Part shown: positions 36,930 to 49,264 of the stretch, in pieces
How positions within the stretch are numbered: position 1 is the first letter of the stretch
Layout of the letters: each line of letters begins with the position of its first letter
Source of the DNA: Bryoerythrophyllum caledonicum
Lineage: Eukaryota; Streptophyta; Bryopsida; Pottiales; Pottiaceae
Direction: 5' to 3'
Assembly (NCBI GenBank): GCA_963971425.1
Contig: OZ020516.1
Coordinates: 37,188,199-37,252,198, forward strand
Length of the DNA stretch: 64,000 nt
The notes under the pieces: model-generated
Databases searched by the model: none
Told to the model about the DNA's origin: nothing
Seen by the model: only the letters and a program-made list of their open reading frames with translations
Translations under genes and position numbers: made by a program

Positions 36930-37870
36930 CTCTAGAAATTTGACCTTATGAAATGGAGCTAAAATGACTAGCTAGAAATTTGAGCTGAATAGCTGATAGG
37001 AATGAGAAAGGATTAGTATTAAAAATAAAAAGAGGGGCTATCTTAGTGAAACCTTTAGTGACTTTAGAAAGAACTCTACTATTGCGTATGAAACTTTTGG
37101 AAACAGGTGGGATGAGATAAAGAGTCATGATGTGAGTTTCAAGGACACCTGATTTTGCTCGCTCTGACACATGAGCATTAAATAAAAATCCATGGCAATA
37201 CAGTAAGCTGTTCCACCCACACCGGCAACCAGCTGCAATGAGTAGACTTCTCTGGACCTTACACTATGATCATATACATATGCATTCAATGTGGTAGTTA
37301 CTACAACCAGGAACGTTCACGTGGTACTAGGACACCAATATCCATGTGAACAAACCCACTCACAACTCTAGTCCCAATACACGCAACAAGAATCGAAACA
37401 ATATCTCTAATACTAGACAAAGAGCCAGCTCAAGATTTAAAGAAAATTGGAACCATTCTGATACTGGAAACAGCGTCTGAGACTCACAGAGAATTGGAAT
37501 CTCACGAATACTAGACAATTAAGAGCCTAAAAATATCTCTAATTCTAGACAGAGAGCGTGAGAATTGTCCACACAGTCGGTAAAATACACGGCGCAATCT
37601 GTTCTTATTCAGGGTGGAATACAATACAGACAGACAGGCAGAAAGAGAAAGAAAGGGAGTTCTTCTAGAATCAGCACTAAATTGCACTTTCTTCTTCGTC
37701 ATGCAAGCTGCTAATCGAATGAAAATGAACAACAGCAATCGGATATACTGCTATTGCAGCAGCGAGAATGAAGAAGCAGAGGCAACTGCACATGACATGG
37801 ATTACGTTATTAGCGCGGCGAGACTGGCTCGCTCCATGGATCGCCCCTGTACAGCACGTACTTGGTGAAA
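36930..37870. other. Intergenic and 3' flank of the KCS gene
   Basis: This is mixed-composition sequence downstream of the minus-strand KCS stop codon. 36960-37120 is weakly similar to 40800-40900 (GAAAGAACT words), perhaps an old repeat. No other gene was recognised. Confidence 0.4.
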
Positions 37871-37874
37871 ATCC

Positions 37875-39464
37875 TCAGATGCATGCAGCGGAGATTGGCA
37901 CTTGCTCGGAGGAGTAGTGGATTTTCTCGACGTCTTTGAGGATGACGGGGTATGCGTCGATGCAGTGCGCCCACGGCGAGCGCGGCGAGGGCGAGACGGT
38001 GCGCAGCGCCTGCCACACCGCGCTGTTGCACTTGAAGCCGCTCCCGAACGCGATCTGCCACACGCGGTGGCCCTTGCGCATGCGCCCCTTGGCCTCCACG
38101 TACGCGAGCTCGTACCAGATCGACGAGGAGGACGTGTTGCCGAACCGGTGCAGCGTCATGCGCGACGGCTCGCAGTGCTCCACCGTGAGCTGCAGGTTCT
38201 TCTCCAGCTCGTCGATCACGCCGCGCCCGCCCGCGTGGATGCAGAAGTGGTGGAACGCCAGCTTGAAGTCCGGGATGTAGGGCTTCACCTTCCACCCGAG
38301 CACCTTGCGCGCCGCGAGGCGGGAGAAGAAGATGAGCTGCTCGGAGAGCGGGAGGACTAGCGGCCCGAGCGTGGTGATGTTTGTCTTCAGCGCGTCACCA
38401 GCGATCGCCATGAGGTCCTTCGAAAGCGCCACGCCTGTTTTGCCCATATCGTCCTCCTCTTGGTACACGCAGCGGAAGCACTTGTCGTCGGCGCCTTTGT
38501 GGGTGCGCACGACGTGGTTCAGTTTGTACTTGGAACGGGATCCGTCACTGCGCTTGTTGGATAAGAGGATCGCCGCGCCGCCGACGCGGAAAAGGCAGTT
38601 GGGGATGAGCATGGACTTGCGTTGGCCGAAGTACCAGTTCTGGGTGATGTTTTCGGTGCTGACGACGACCGCGTAGGAGCTGCGGTGGACTTGGAGCATG
38701 TCCTTCGCAAGGTCGATGGCGATTACGCTTGCGCTGCAGCCCATTCCGCCGAGGTTGTACGTGCAGGTGTTGCCGCGCATCTTGTACTTGTTGACAATTA
38801 TGGCGGCGAGGGAGGGGGTGGGGTTGAAGAGGGAGGAGTTCACGACGAGGATACCGACGTCCTTCGGGCTGATCTTAGTGGCGGCGAAGAGCTCATCGAG
38901 GCAAGAGAACACGACGGTTTCGGTTTCCGCGCGCGCCATCGCCATGTTAGGATTGGGCGGAATATTGAACATGGCGGGCGGGAAGTATGTCTCCTCGCCG
39001 AGCCCCGAGCGCTCCAGAATCTTTTCCTGGAACTCCAGCACCGGCTCCGAGAAGTACCCCGTCATACGCGTTCTCTTCATGAAGAGGCCCTTGGGGACCT
39101 TGAGGTGCGCGGCGGGGAGGTAGCACGCGAAGTCCACGAGGAAGACGGGACGCGGGCGCGACATCACGTATAAGGTCGCGCCGAAGACCAGAAGCGCGCT
39201 GCAGATGATCGCGCTCACCAGGTTAAACTGCAGATTCTTCCAGAGCTGGTGCAGATCCTCCGGCCCTATGCGCGTCACCTCCAGTAGCACGCCCACCAGC
39301 AACGGCGCCAGAAGCAGCGGCGCGAGGTAGGTCGTCAGGTAGTGGTACCCCAGCTTCACGTACTTGAGCTTCACCGATTGCAGCATGTCGGGCAGCCGCC
39401 GCGCCGGGGCAATGTGCACCGACATCCGCTGCGTCATCTTCTCCGCCGCCATGGCGAGCGACAC
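37875..39464 (-). CDS. KCS: 3-ketoacyl-CoA synthase (fatty acid elongase condensing enzyme)
   Basis: This intronless 529-residue frame is the condensing enzyme of the endoplasmic reticulum elongase. It joins malonyl-CoA to an acyl-CoA in making very-long-chain fatty acids for waxes, cutin-related lipids and sphingolipids. Two hydrophobic segments near residues 43-62 and 80-100 anchor it in the membrane. The FAE1/KCS domain follows. The catalytic triad is intact: Cys243 in GGMGCSAS, His410 in FCIHAGGRG and Asn443 in [10 protein letters not shown]. Length is typical for the family (about 500-530). The first ATG (39464) was chosen; the one at 39452 (MAAEKMTQ) is equally possible and changes only four residues. 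GC content is far above its surroundings, as for the other host genes. Substrate chain length cannot be read from the sequence. Confidence 0.97.
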   Translation of the reverse strand: MSLAMAAEKMTQRMSVHIAPARRLPDMLQSVKLKYVKLGYHYLTTYLAPLLLAPLLVGVLLEVTRIGPEDLHQLWKNLQFNLVSAIICSALLVFGATLYVMSRPRPVFLVDFACYLPAAHLKVPKGLFMKRTRMTGYFSEPVLEFQEKILERSGLGEETYFPPAMFNIPPNPNMAMARAETETVVFSCLDELFAATKISPKDVGILVVNSSLFNPTPSLAAIIVNKYKMRGNTCTYNLGGMGCSASVIAIDLAKDMLQVHRSSYAVVVSTENITQNWYFGQRKSMLIPNCLFRVGGAAILLSNKRSDGSRSKYKLNHVVRTHKGADDKCFRCVYQEEDDMGKTGVALSKDLMAIAGDALKTNITTLGPLVLPLSEQLIFFSRLAARKVLGWKVKPYIPDFKLAFHHFCIHAGGRGVIDELEKNLQLTVEHCEPSRMTLHRFGNTSSSSIWYELAYVEAKGRMRKGHRVWQIAFGSGFKCNSAVWQALRTVSPSPRSPWAHCIDAYPVILKDVEKIHYSSEQVPISAACI

Positions 39465-39907
39465 GCAACTATCCTACAAACACGACTTCAAAACCTCAAC
39501 TCCCAAATAATCCCGAACAGTCCACTTTTAACCTCGAACACCACAGAAATGCTCCAACCAATTCATGACCTCACCGCTTGCAACATTATCAATCCCAAGC
39601 TCATCACTACACTCATCAGAAAACTCATCCTCACCCTGCAGGAGCCGATCGAGAATCTCAAAATGGAAATCGCAATCCACGAACTCAACAGAGACGTCAC
39701 ACACCAAGTCATACGCGAAAAGGAAAACCCGGATTCCCAAACTCGAAAAAGCAATCCATGTCGAATCGAATTGACATCACCAAACATCACAAGAACAGAC
39801 GTTGCACGCGGTGACTCACAGAGATAGCAGCTTCCAATGCACCCCCACAGTCCTCCCGCAATCACCCAGCCAGCTTCAGCAGTCCGAGGAAAGCACCTGG
39901 AGTGTGA

Positions 39908-39913
39908 TATATA
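39908..39913 (-). promoter_or_regulatory. Possible TATA box of the KCS gene
   Basis: On the minus strand TATATA (within CTATATATCAC) lies about 445 bp upstream of the KCS ATG. A start site about 30 bp further on would give a leader of roughly 410 bases. No other TATA-like word is closer. Suggestive only. Confidence 0.35.
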
Positions 39914-39919
39914 GTCTGG

Positions 39920-40960
39920 ATCAGACGGTGGCAAGCAGTTTCACCAGCAACATGCAGCAGCGGAATTAACATCCATGACGTTGTTAACGTTGTGGCAACG
40001 GACCCACCCGTGAACAGGACGACGTCATGCGGTCGCAACATCATGGCGCTAGCTGGAGGCGGAATAATTCCATACGCTCTTGATGCGAGCTGCGAGAGGT
40101 CGCGACTCTCAGCTGCGTCGCAGCGCGCGGCACGCCACGCGACGAGACTAGTGTGCTTGCGATTATGCGCCATAGAATATGGGGAGGGTTGGAGCTGGTT
40201 CATGGGGGCATTAATTGGAGGCGGTACCTACTTTGGCAGAGGACACTGTTCTCCTTTGTCCAAGTTGTTGTTGGTAGCGTGCTACACTCCATTCTACAAG
40301 GATATACTTTTATGATGTTATGATTTTAATGGAGTACTTTGTCCTTTACACTCCATTCTACAAGGATTTACTTTCATGGTATTATTGTTGTGGAGTACTT
40401 TGTTCTTGGACTTATATAATTGAGTGAGGAAATTTTGACTCATCTTGGAGTGAAAGTTGCACGGTGCGGTAGTTTTTTTTTTCCCCCTAGAAATTTATTG
40501 CAATCTCAAATGATTTCATTTGATTTATTTGTATTAGAAATCTCATGTTTAATACAGGGTTGTAGCAAAACTTTTTGAAGGTGCTTGATGTGCTCGCCAA
40601 TTTTTTTTTTAAATAGCATATTTTTTTTCCTGTAGGTTCCATTGAAATAAAATTTATGTGAATCCCATGTAGCTTTTATCGTCTTGCATCTTCATACAAA
40701 ATATGAAGGTCTAGAAATACAAATTGTAATCATGGAAACATGCCGGAGATTTGCAAAAGCCCACCTTGGGACTTTTGATCTGTGGGGGTTAGGAGTGAAC
40801 AGATAGTAACATCAAAATAGTAAGAAAAGGGTGTTCTAGTAAAACTTTGGATGACTTGGCAAAGAACTTTAATACGGTTCTTGTTACAACACCATACGAA
40901 TGGAGGAGGTTTATCCATCTACAAAATGTAGATGAATAAATATGGAGAAGATTTGAGGAG
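39920..40960. other. Intergenic, upstream of KCS
   Basis: A GC-rich part (39980-40215) gives way to AT-rich sequence. Two 30-bp near repeats (ACACTCCATTCTACAAGGAT) lie at 40284 and 40348. No gene was recognised. Confidence 0.4.
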
Positions 40961-40968
40961 GTTAATGC

Positions 40969-41000
40969 AATTAACACCATATTCATTATATTGGGAGATT
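40969..41000. repeat. 32-bp sequence repeated inverted at 59291-59322
   Basis: This is a perfect 32-bp match in inverted orientation, 18.3 kb apart, enclosing the transposase block. The neighbouring bases also carry GAGGAGGTTTA-type words on both sides, so both may belong to an ordinary dispersed repeat and not be element ends. Confidence 0.8.
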
Positions 41001-41174
41001 AGGAGCCTCCCAAAATAATATGAAAAGCATGAGCAAACCTAAATATGCAAATGTTTAGTGATTTGCATAGTAACCTTTGAATACTATCTTTCGAGTTTGG
41101 TGTCCACTAAAATGGGAGGTGCGGAATTATTTTCAATGTAAAATTAGGCTTGAAAGAAATTAAAGTACATTTTT

Positions 41175-41553
41175 AGCTTCAGTCAAGCTGAAAGGAAGCA
41201 ACACTTACAACTCCAAATATCATTCAAAAACAAAAGATCAAATGTCAAGGTACGAAAATGCATTTCTCAAATCGAAACACACTATCAGCTCGAGTCGAGC
41301 TGAATGTGACCCAACAATTCCTATGCGATAAAACATTCAGAATAGTAAATATCGAAGGGCAAATCATCAAGCCCAGAATTCACTTCTCTCCAAGAAGAAA
41401 GCCATACACATTCAGCTCGACTCGAGCTGAATGTGCCCAAGCAATTCCTATGCGATAAACCATTCAGCATAGCAAATAATAAAATATCAAAACTCTGAAA
41501 TGTATTAATCTCCACAAGAAATGGGTGTACACTTTAGCTCGATTCGAGCTAAA
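41175..41553. repeat. Four dispersed palindromes of the TTCAGCTCGA family
   Basis: Hairpins occur at 41175-41194 (weak), 41285-41303, 41409-41433 and 41533-41553. The core is TCAGCTCGA facing TCGAGCTGA, the last one being TTTAGCTCGATTCGAGCTAAA-like over its stated positions. They lie 3' of the left transposase gene. Confidence 0.8.
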
Positions 41554-41596
41554 ATCACGCCAACAAATTTCGATCTTATGCACACATTCTTGGATA

Positions 41597-44493
41597 CTAG
41601 TATAAGAGTAACATCTTTGTACTAAAAAAACATTGCGAAGAAGACGGCTTGATATCCCTGATCAAACTATCTTGGATGATTTGAACTTGATTTCTAGGTA
41701 TCTTCACAACAGGAAATTCACTCCTACTTCTAGACTTCCATGCAGTCAACAGAGATCCCGTGTCCTCCCATTGCTGAAGTTGCTCATCATCAATTGTCCA
41801 TTGTAGACCGTTGGAAGAGGCCCATCCATTATAGCATCTTTGGACATTTGCATCGCGCGAAGTGGGCCGGAAGTACTGTATTTTGATAGAATTAGGCCTT
41901 TCCAGATCCGAATTAGGGCCCGAGAGAGCTTGTGCAATCCAAACAGGACGTTCATCTCCATCACACGGTCTTAATGCAACAAAATAGCCTCAGTAAACGT
42001 CTCCATTAATCCGAAAAGAAGGGGCTGGCCTATCTCGACTCTGCCCAACAAAGTGGTCATCTTCATCATGATCCTCACGAACAGCGCCCACACTAGTGAA
42101 TTGGTCCTCGATTGTCTGACCAATACGACTAGAAGGCCAAAAACCATCCTGTAGAGAGGTGGGCAAGTCCATTGGTTGACTAAGTGACTCTCTAACTGCC
42201 CGCCAATAGTAGCTCAAAGGCTCATATCGCCTTCGATATTCACCTGTACGATCCTCACGTGCTTGATGCTCCCAATATGAAATGAATCCAGAAAGACCTT
42301 TAATCACTTCAGAAAGATTGCGCATTGCCTGTGGCTGCAATGAAGGTGGTTCTCCACGTGGCCATAAAGACCTCCCATTTGAATCCTCCTTCCACAATTT
42401 GATCCCACCCCCTTCTCTTGGAAGCCAATCATCTTGATGACAAAGAATCTTGTATTTCATCATGGGACATCCGTTGGAATCAACAAAGAATTTGAATTGG
42501 TGAGCCTTTGCGTGGCCCTGTAATGCTTCGTCTCCACCTGCAATACCTTCACTAATAAAGGACTTGAAGTCCGGGACTTCTTCAATCAAGTGGGGGATTG
42601 TTGGCACACTTTCGTTCTCCATAAATGATCTCATGAGCAAAGGGATCGTGGGGAAACTCTCCTTCTTCAAAGCCATACTCCATCGACCGAATAATGCATC
42701 AATGTCATCATATGTGTGGCCAACAAGCATGAAATAAACATAAACCTCTCGGAAGATACCCTTTGCAACAAGAAGAGACCAAAAACAAAACACATATCTA
42801 TTTTTGTTGTCACTCACCACATTGTCCATTTGCACATGCAAAATAGGCGGCAAAGGTTTTGCAGTAGCTAGAGACTCAGGTGCGGCACGGAGGAATGGGA
42901 CACAAGTATCTGAAGCTCCTTACAAAACTGCTCGAAACAATGCAGTTCTCCCCGAACCCTGAAATAATTGTCGGGACGATGTCTTCAAAGGTTGTTCTAA
43001 ATCTCGCAACAATCTAGCAAAAGATCCCACTGTATAGTTGACATCATATGGGTAAATGTCCAAGCCATAATGAGCATATCGAACATCACCATGACCATGT
43101 GCAAGCATTCCAGTAACACTGTAACAGAGATGGGCAACTTCATCAGACCATCCAAATGTTTTGTCTTGTGAGAGAGGACAGGAGATGCAGTCTTTGAGTG
43201 ATCCATCTTGTCGTGCATAATCGTAACACATTCATCCGGCAACTCTTGAGAGCGGTAACGGTTGGAATAATACAACTCTCGATGAGCCCATGCTGAATCC
43301 AAACGGAGATTCAACCTCTGCTGCCACAATAGCCCAGCTTCTGTTCCAGGCTGCTGCAATCTCCGATGGGAATGGTACTTATCACACGTTGAACAACGAG
43401 CAAAGTTATCCCCAGGTCGTTTTGCATCGTAATCGGAAAAATTGACCCGCCTAATCTTACTCAGCCCTGAAGTGGAAATTTGGGAAAGCCCGCAATTAAC
43501 TAAGTGGACATCAATTGCAGGAATTTGATCTTTCCACTTGAAATTTGCGGGAAGAACTTTGGCCACAGATGTCTCACCCAAAGGCAAGATACGGGACTTG
43601 TGGGGCATGTGGTCAGCATTCCTATTAAGAATGACACGTAATGTTGCGGTAGCAACTACTATGTGATTTCTAGGTTTCCGTTTCCCTGAATTACCATGGG
43701 GTTGCGCGACTACACCAGCCGCTGCATCCTTGGCATATTCATAGAATGAGGTTTCACTGACGCCCATGATGTGCTGCCAGGCAGCTGCGCACACATCAAC
43801 GCCCTCAATGGTCACCACATTTCTACCGTTATTGTCCACATGAAACTGTCCGTCAACATCTAGCTTCATATGCCTTCTAAATTGAACGGAGGTTCCAAAA
43901 TACATCCTCATCCGCAATACCTTAATCTTCAATCGTGAGAAGCGTTGAACACAACTCCTAGAGCAACAGCGGTTTCCAGCAACAGAGTTGATAGATTCGT
44001 CAGAGAGGAGAATTGATGATTTTGTTGAAACCATGGTTGAAGGGATCCTAGATGAGCTTTCATAAGACCGAGTCCTCTCTCCAAGAGACCGGGTTCTCAT
44101 TGCCATTACAGAATTGTAAGTATCACGCTGCAGGTGATGCAAGAGACTGACACTATTATAGAAAACTTGACCAATGGGCCAAATCTTAACACAATAACGC
44201 CATTCGTCCGGTGCTTCATCTTCAACTAATGTCCTGGAGACCTGAATGGCAACGTGCGTATCACCTAATGGAGCATCAGTCCCAGAAATAGCCGTGGCGA
44301 GAAAGTTACGAAGTATTCCAGTGGCAATTGTAACACCGGACAGGTTTTTCATTTCGACTATCTTACCAACCCAAGAATGCCTTGGGAGAACTTCGAATTC
44401 CATCACATCAGCATCTACTGGATTGTGGAAAGACGAGTTGTCACTTGACAAATCAAAATCATCGTCGATTGAGGCACCGGTTGAAGTGTCCAT
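41597..44493 (-). pseudogene. DUF7869-type transposase-like gene, left copy, broken
   Basis: The reading starts at MDTSTGAS (44493; an AG acceptor lies eight bases upstream) and can be followed to a TAG at 41597-41599. In order there is a Cys cluster NRCCSRSC (residues ~175), an internal VCAAAWQHIMGVSETSFYEY, CSTCDKYHSHR (~367), MHDKMDHSK (~426), GMLAHGHGD, LHVQMDNVVSDNKNRY, MLVGHTYDDIDALFGRWS and a C-terminal GYFVALRP...PVWIAQAL part. This series is typical of the plant and protist DUF7869 proteins linked to transposons. Asp in DKMD, QMDN and DDID could form an RNase H-like DDE/D site (inference). Lesions: an 8-bp insertion near 43113-43120 shifts frame; in-frame TAA at 42920 and TGA at 41990. 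Other than these it is open, so decay is recent. Bases up to 43121 lie in the palindrome arm; the rest is outside. Confidence 0.75.
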
Positions 44494-44630
44494 CTCGGCA
44501 CTGCAAAGTTAAGGCGAAAGTGTAAATAATTGTCGTAGTATGATAGAACTCCAAGGTTCATCCCACATCAATCAAAGTAAACAAAAAAAAAACATAATTG
44601 TTCATCTCCACGATTAGGTGAAGACAAAGC

Positions 44631-44800
44631 ACATTCAGCTGAAGTCCAACTGAATATGCAGTGCACATTCAGCTCGACTCCAGCTGAATATGCACTACAC
44701 ATTTAGCTCGGGTCGAGCTGAATCTGCACTACACATTCAGCTCGGGTCGAGCTGAATATGCACTGCACATTCAGCTCGGGTCGAGCTGAATGTGCACTGC
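44631..44800. repeat. Array of five TTCAGCTCGA palindromes (left arm)
   Basis: Five units of about 34 bp, each made of GTGCACATTCAGCTCG with the inverse half GAGCTGAATATGCAC, lie in tandem just upstream of the transposase first coding exon. The spacer base between half-sites varies (GGG, ACT, AAGT). The mirror copy is at 54648-54817. Confidence 0.9.
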
Positions 44801-44805
44801 TTCAA

Positions 44806-45639
44806 GCTAGAGTACTGAATCAAAACCTGAAGCACTCATACGAAGAAAAACTACGCCTTTTGATAGTTGCATGAACATATATGTCATACTGACGTACAAA
44901 TAATAAAATGAATCCCTAAATCAGTACTAAGAAGGCGATTATGTTGACGCCGAAGTATCACCTCCTTCCTACAACTTTTTCATTACATTGAAAATGATAG
45001 TATCAAATGTGCAAATCAAATGCCAAGTAAATCACCATAAAGTTTAGACAGAAGTCACTTACAAATGGTCCGATTGCGTGCACCAAAACGTCTTGAATGA
45101 GGAAGGAAGAGAAAACCCTACTCTTTGTCATGGCCGCAGCAACCATTCACGACCACACACCTCCGCATCTCTAGAAATTCCAAACACAACTAAGTTGACC
45201 TAGAATAATGTATCCACTTCTTGCTAGAGTACTGAATCAAAACCTGAAGCACTCATACCAACAAAAACTACGCATTTTGACAGTTGCAAGAACATATATG
45301 TCATACTGACGTACAAATAATAAAATGAATCCCTAAACCAGTACTAAGGAGGCGATTGTGTTGACACCAAAGTATCACCTCCTTCCTACAACTATTTCAT
45401 TATATTGAAAATGATAGTATCAAATGTGCAAATCAAATGCCAAGTAAATCACCATAAAGTTTAGACAGAAGTCACTTACAAATGGTCCGATTGCGTGCAC
45501 CAAAACGTCTTGAATGAAGAAGGAAGAGAAAACCCTACTCTTTGTCACGGCCGCAGCAACCATTCACGACCACACACCTCCGCATCTCTAGAAATTCCAA
45601 ACACAACTAAGTTGACCTAGAATAATGTATCCACTTCTT
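44806..45639. repeat. 417-bp tandem duplication in the transposase leader (left arm)
   Basis: Units 44806-45222 and 45223-45639 are nearly identical. On the coding (minus) strand each ends with CCATTTGTAAGTGAC, a good splice donor, so the duplication may create two alternative leader exons. The mirror copies are 53809-54225 and 54226-54642. Confidence 0.9.
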
Positions 45640-45740
45640 GCACAGAAATTTGACTTCGAATGCAATAGGTCTTTCAAATGTCAAGGCATAGTTCGAGACA
45701 GTATAGATTCACGAAGGCTTACCATATTAGAAAGGTGCAA

Positions 45741-45742
<2 letters not shown>

Positions 45743-45772
<30 letters not shown>
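45743..45772. repeat. (GA)n microsatellite (left arm)
   Basis: About 15 GA units; the mirror tract is at 53676-53705. On the transposase coding strand this is a CT tract upstream of the leader, where plant core promoters often carry such tracts. Confidence 0.9.
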
Positions 45773-45777
<5 letters not shown>

Positions 45778-46136
45778 AGGTTGGGGTGTATTGACCACGT
45801 CGAACAAGTTGCCGTTAAGAAAAGAGCGGGAATGACATCACGTTTAGTGGGGAGGAGCTGTTCTAAATAAAGCATCTTTCAAACTTGACCAAAAAATTAA
45901 CAAGCACATAAGTTTTCCTCATATCTCGATGTATTGGAAGTTTCTATTTACATGATCAATTTAAGGTTATCGATTGGGGTTATGGGTATCAATTTAAATT
46001 TGCAAGAATCAATTTAAATTTAAGGTATAGAATTATGTATCAATTTAAGGTTATCAATTTGGGTTATGGGTAATTGATTACGGTCATTTATTTCCATATT
46101 AAGGATATTGATTATGACTAGATTATAAAAGTAAAG

Positions 46137-46400
46137 ATTTAGGTTTAGGGTTCAAATTACATTTTGACATTTAGGGTTTAGGGTTTAAGGTTTAGGATTG
46201 CAAGTCCATGGTATGAAGTGTAAATTATAGGGTTTAGGGTTTAAGGTTTAGGATTGCAAGTCCATGGAATGAAGTATAAGTTATAGGGTTTAGGGTTTTG
46301 GACTAGACAATTCTAGAATTAGATTTATGGATTTGGATTTAGGGTTTAGGATTTTAGAATTTAGTGTTTGGGGTTTAGGATTAGGGTTTAGATTAGCATT
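46137..46400. repeat. Interstitial telomere-like TTTAGGG repeats (left arm)
   Basis: Degenerate TTTAGGG units are mixed with TTTAAGG and TTTAGGA. They include two copies of a ~60-bp unit containing GGATTGCAAGTCCATGG. Mirror copy at 53048-53311. The array is too degenerate to be a functional telomere. Confidence 0.75.
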
Positions 46401-46515
46401 GAGATTACCACTGAATCAAAATGTCCTTTCTATAAGACTGTTTATCGTATCAAAATTGAATTGTGCCTTGGTATTGATTTAAGAAAATTCATTACATATC
46501 ACCTAAAGATAAGAT

Positions 46516-46545
46516 TTAACCCCTAAACGTCCCTGATGTTGAAAA
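46516..46545. repeat. TTAA-CCCCTAAACG element tip (left arm)
   Basis: TTAACCCCTAAACGTCC resembles the tips of the TTAA-flanked elements at 28780 and 50700. The mirrored tip ends at 52932. No partner tip was found inside the same arm. Confidence 0.5.
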
Positions 46546-47344
46546 ACGACATTCCGGATGAGCTCGGGGAAGTTCAAATGGCTGCCATTTTTTCATCTGA
46601 AGTCCGTTTCATTCCTTTGTTTTTGGAAGTTATTGTAGACCGGGTGTAGTTTACTATGGAGTTATTTCCTTTACCCCAAGCAATACTGTGATTTTTGTAG
46701 GGAGGTTTTAGATGGAGGAGGTGTTTGTTTTGAAGCAAGTTTTGCAATTTTTGGTGAAAATTTTGGCTGCCATTTTGAGTTGGGGCAGTAGGGATTAGTG
46801 CAAAGATGAAGAAAGAAATTATGCTGCCCTTGGTGGTTCACTTCAAGAAAAGTATGTTTTTAGAAAGATAAGTAATTAGAGCTACTAATTACTATTACAG
46901 GGTGGTTGGACAACCTCCAAAACGGGCTCCCTCATCAAATAGGGCAGATCTCAAGACAAGGAGGGGGAAGGACAAAGTGGCATTAAAAATTCAAATGTGC
47001 ACACAAACTTAGACCTTCTTGTGCATTCAAAAAACCAAGTCATACAATACATTTCAACATTATTGAGCCACCATTTCAACATCTCAGCAATCAAATTGCA
47101 AGATTCAAATCACAACCAACACCATCCCACCACCATCACATAATAAATGCACATGGATTTCAAAATTCAAAATTCAAAATTCATGTACATGCTACATCAA
47201 ATTCTAGAGGATTCCATTTACAACTTGGACTCAAATCAATTTGCCTACCAACATTTTACAAATGAAAAACATCCAACAATTGAAATTTGAATCAGTTCTT
47301 CTAAACCGGGTTGCATATTGAATTCCATACTATGCCCCATCCGC

Positions 47345-47562
47345 ACTAATTGGGACCCCAACAACAATAATTAGGGTCCCCAACAACAGCTAAAGGGGCT
47401 CCAACAACAGTGGTTGGGGCCCCTAGCAATAGCTCCTAGGGCCCCCAGCAACAGTCGTTGGGGTCCCCAGCAATAGCTACTGGGGTCCCAACAACAGTCG
47501 TTGGGGCCCCCAGCAATAGCTGCTGGGGTCTCAACAACAGCTGCTAGGGCTCCTACAACAAT
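47345..47562. repeat. Array of ~21-bp self-complementary units (left arm)
   Basis: About ten units alternate CAACAACAGTCGTTGGGG and CAGCAATAGCTGCTGGGG, each able to form a small hairpin. The array sits at the inner edge of the arm, and the mirror array is at 51886-52103. Homology between the arms stops within about 15 bp of the array. Confidence 0.85.
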
Positions 47563-49264
47563 GTCGTCGTCTTTTTGTCTTTGTCTTTTTGTCTTTGAGT
47601 TTTTGTCTTTTACTTTCAACTCAAAATTGAACATACTTTTATATTTTAATACTTTTAGAAAATAAAGTATATTTTTATAAATTCAAACTGATACTTACAT
47701 TGTAAATTTATTTTTACAGCAGAAATAAGTGAAAGCTTGTAGAAGTTAGCTATAAATACTATTTACAATAGAAAATATTATTATTGTATAGAGTAAACAC
47801 ATATGATTATCAAAATATATCGAGATATTTATTGCCTTATATTCTGAAGATGGCTGAGCTTGTACAACCGAGTGCAAAAAAACCTAGAGTAGGACAAGTT
47901 ATTGCCCTAAATTTTATAGAAGATCAGCAAATCCTGGAGTTGGTATACGATTCAAAGAGTAGAGGTTGTAAAACCGTTGGGCACACCAACAAAGCATTTG
48001 ACCGGTTACATGCCATACCTTGTTGAAAAACCCTAACGTGGCTGTATTTCAAAAATATATTTACCAATCCTTCATCTAGGGTAGACATGACCATAACAAA
48101 ACAATAGGTTTACGTCCATTATTGCCACAAACTATGCCATGATTGTGCGCAAAAATCTTTACGTTGCTCTATATGTGAACCGACACTAGATCCTGATTCC
48201 TGATTTTGCAATGCATACAAGATTTATTTTTTATTCTTCAATAATTATCGACATGTTCTTTGTATCAATATTGTTCTCCATTGTAATATCTTGTCTTAGC
48301 AAGGGACCCTATGTGGGTATCATTTAGGTTTTGGCTTCATTAAGTATATAGTGAAAATTGTTATATATAGAGATAAATTATGATATGATATAAATTTATA
48401 AATATTGGTAGAGTCAATTGATAGAAATTAAATACTTGGAGGTCTATCAGGCTAATATCATTCATTCAAAGATATTCAGTGTTAAGTTTATTTTCAAAAT
48501 CTTAAGCGAATAACTATCAATTCTATGTGTAACATTTAATCCATAGAATTCATACTTAATGATCAAGCTTCTATTATATTTTTGAAATATTTTAATGTAT
48601 TTTCAAATTTATATTTTAAGATATTCAATGATTAATCTTTTAAAAATATTCAACTAACAAAATGGTAATTATTAATGACTCTTTGGATTTAAAAGATGAC
48701 CTTTAAAAAGAAGTGTACAACAAGTTTAATTTTATTTATATTTTCATTTATCAATACTACAATCAAATGTGTTGAAATAAAATAAAAATCATGATATAGA
48801 TTATTCAAATAATGGAAATGATTTGTTGAATTTGACCAAAACAATGTAATGTGGTTGCTTTTGTACATAATTCATATAAAATGGATGAAAGTATAAACTT
48901 TTTGTCCAGGTGATTATCCATGTAATGTTAAGGTGCTACCCCTATAATGCATAGGTGATACCCATGTAATACTTAGGTGAAATCCACTATGTCCAAATCA
49001 TTGGGACAAAGGAAAATAATTCTTTTGACTTAGAGGTGTTGAAGCGACCACTAGGTACGGTAATGATAAATTTCAATGATTATAAATTCTTGATCAATTG
49101 CACATTTTTTCCTTTTAGAAATCTATAGTTAAATTTCAAAGAAATTTGGAGTCCTATTGTCCAACCGTAGGAATTTGATATATCCTAGGAATAAACAATG
49201 ATCATTTGAGGTAGCTTTGATATGATTGAAGAACCTTCAATTTCAAAATCAATGACTTATTGCA

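Larger units (their letters stand above)
43121..47575. repeat. Left arm of a 4.45-kb near-perfect inverted repeat
   Basis: Positions x and 99448-x are complementary throughout without a length change, from 43121 (partner 56327) to about 47575 (partner 51873). Checked points: the ORF starts (44493/54955), the GA microsatellite, the 417-bp duplication and the TTAA tip at 46516/52932. Differences are few, for example one base in RILPLGE versus RILPSGE, and a small cluster near the inner end. The arm holds the 5' part of the transposase gene, its leader, telomere-like repeats and the 21-bp array. Confidence 0.95.

Noticed and set aside
37902-39173. Several plus-strand open frames of 110-180 residues over the KCS gene
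   Set aside because: They are shadows of the GC-rich KCS coding strand; composition is Arg/Ala/Gly-rich with no motif.
45681-45875. Small frame with a Ser-Leu repeat, mirrored in the right arm
   Set aside because: The repeat comes from the GA/CT microsatellite; no splice or domain support. Duplication follows from the palindrome and not from selection.
46137-46400. Telomere or chromosome end
   Set aside because: TTTAGGG units are degenerate, short and mirrored inside both arms, with ordinary sequence on both sides.
47345-47562. CRISPR-like array
   Set aside because: Units are contiguous ~21-bp imperfect palindromes with no spacers, in a plant-like genome.
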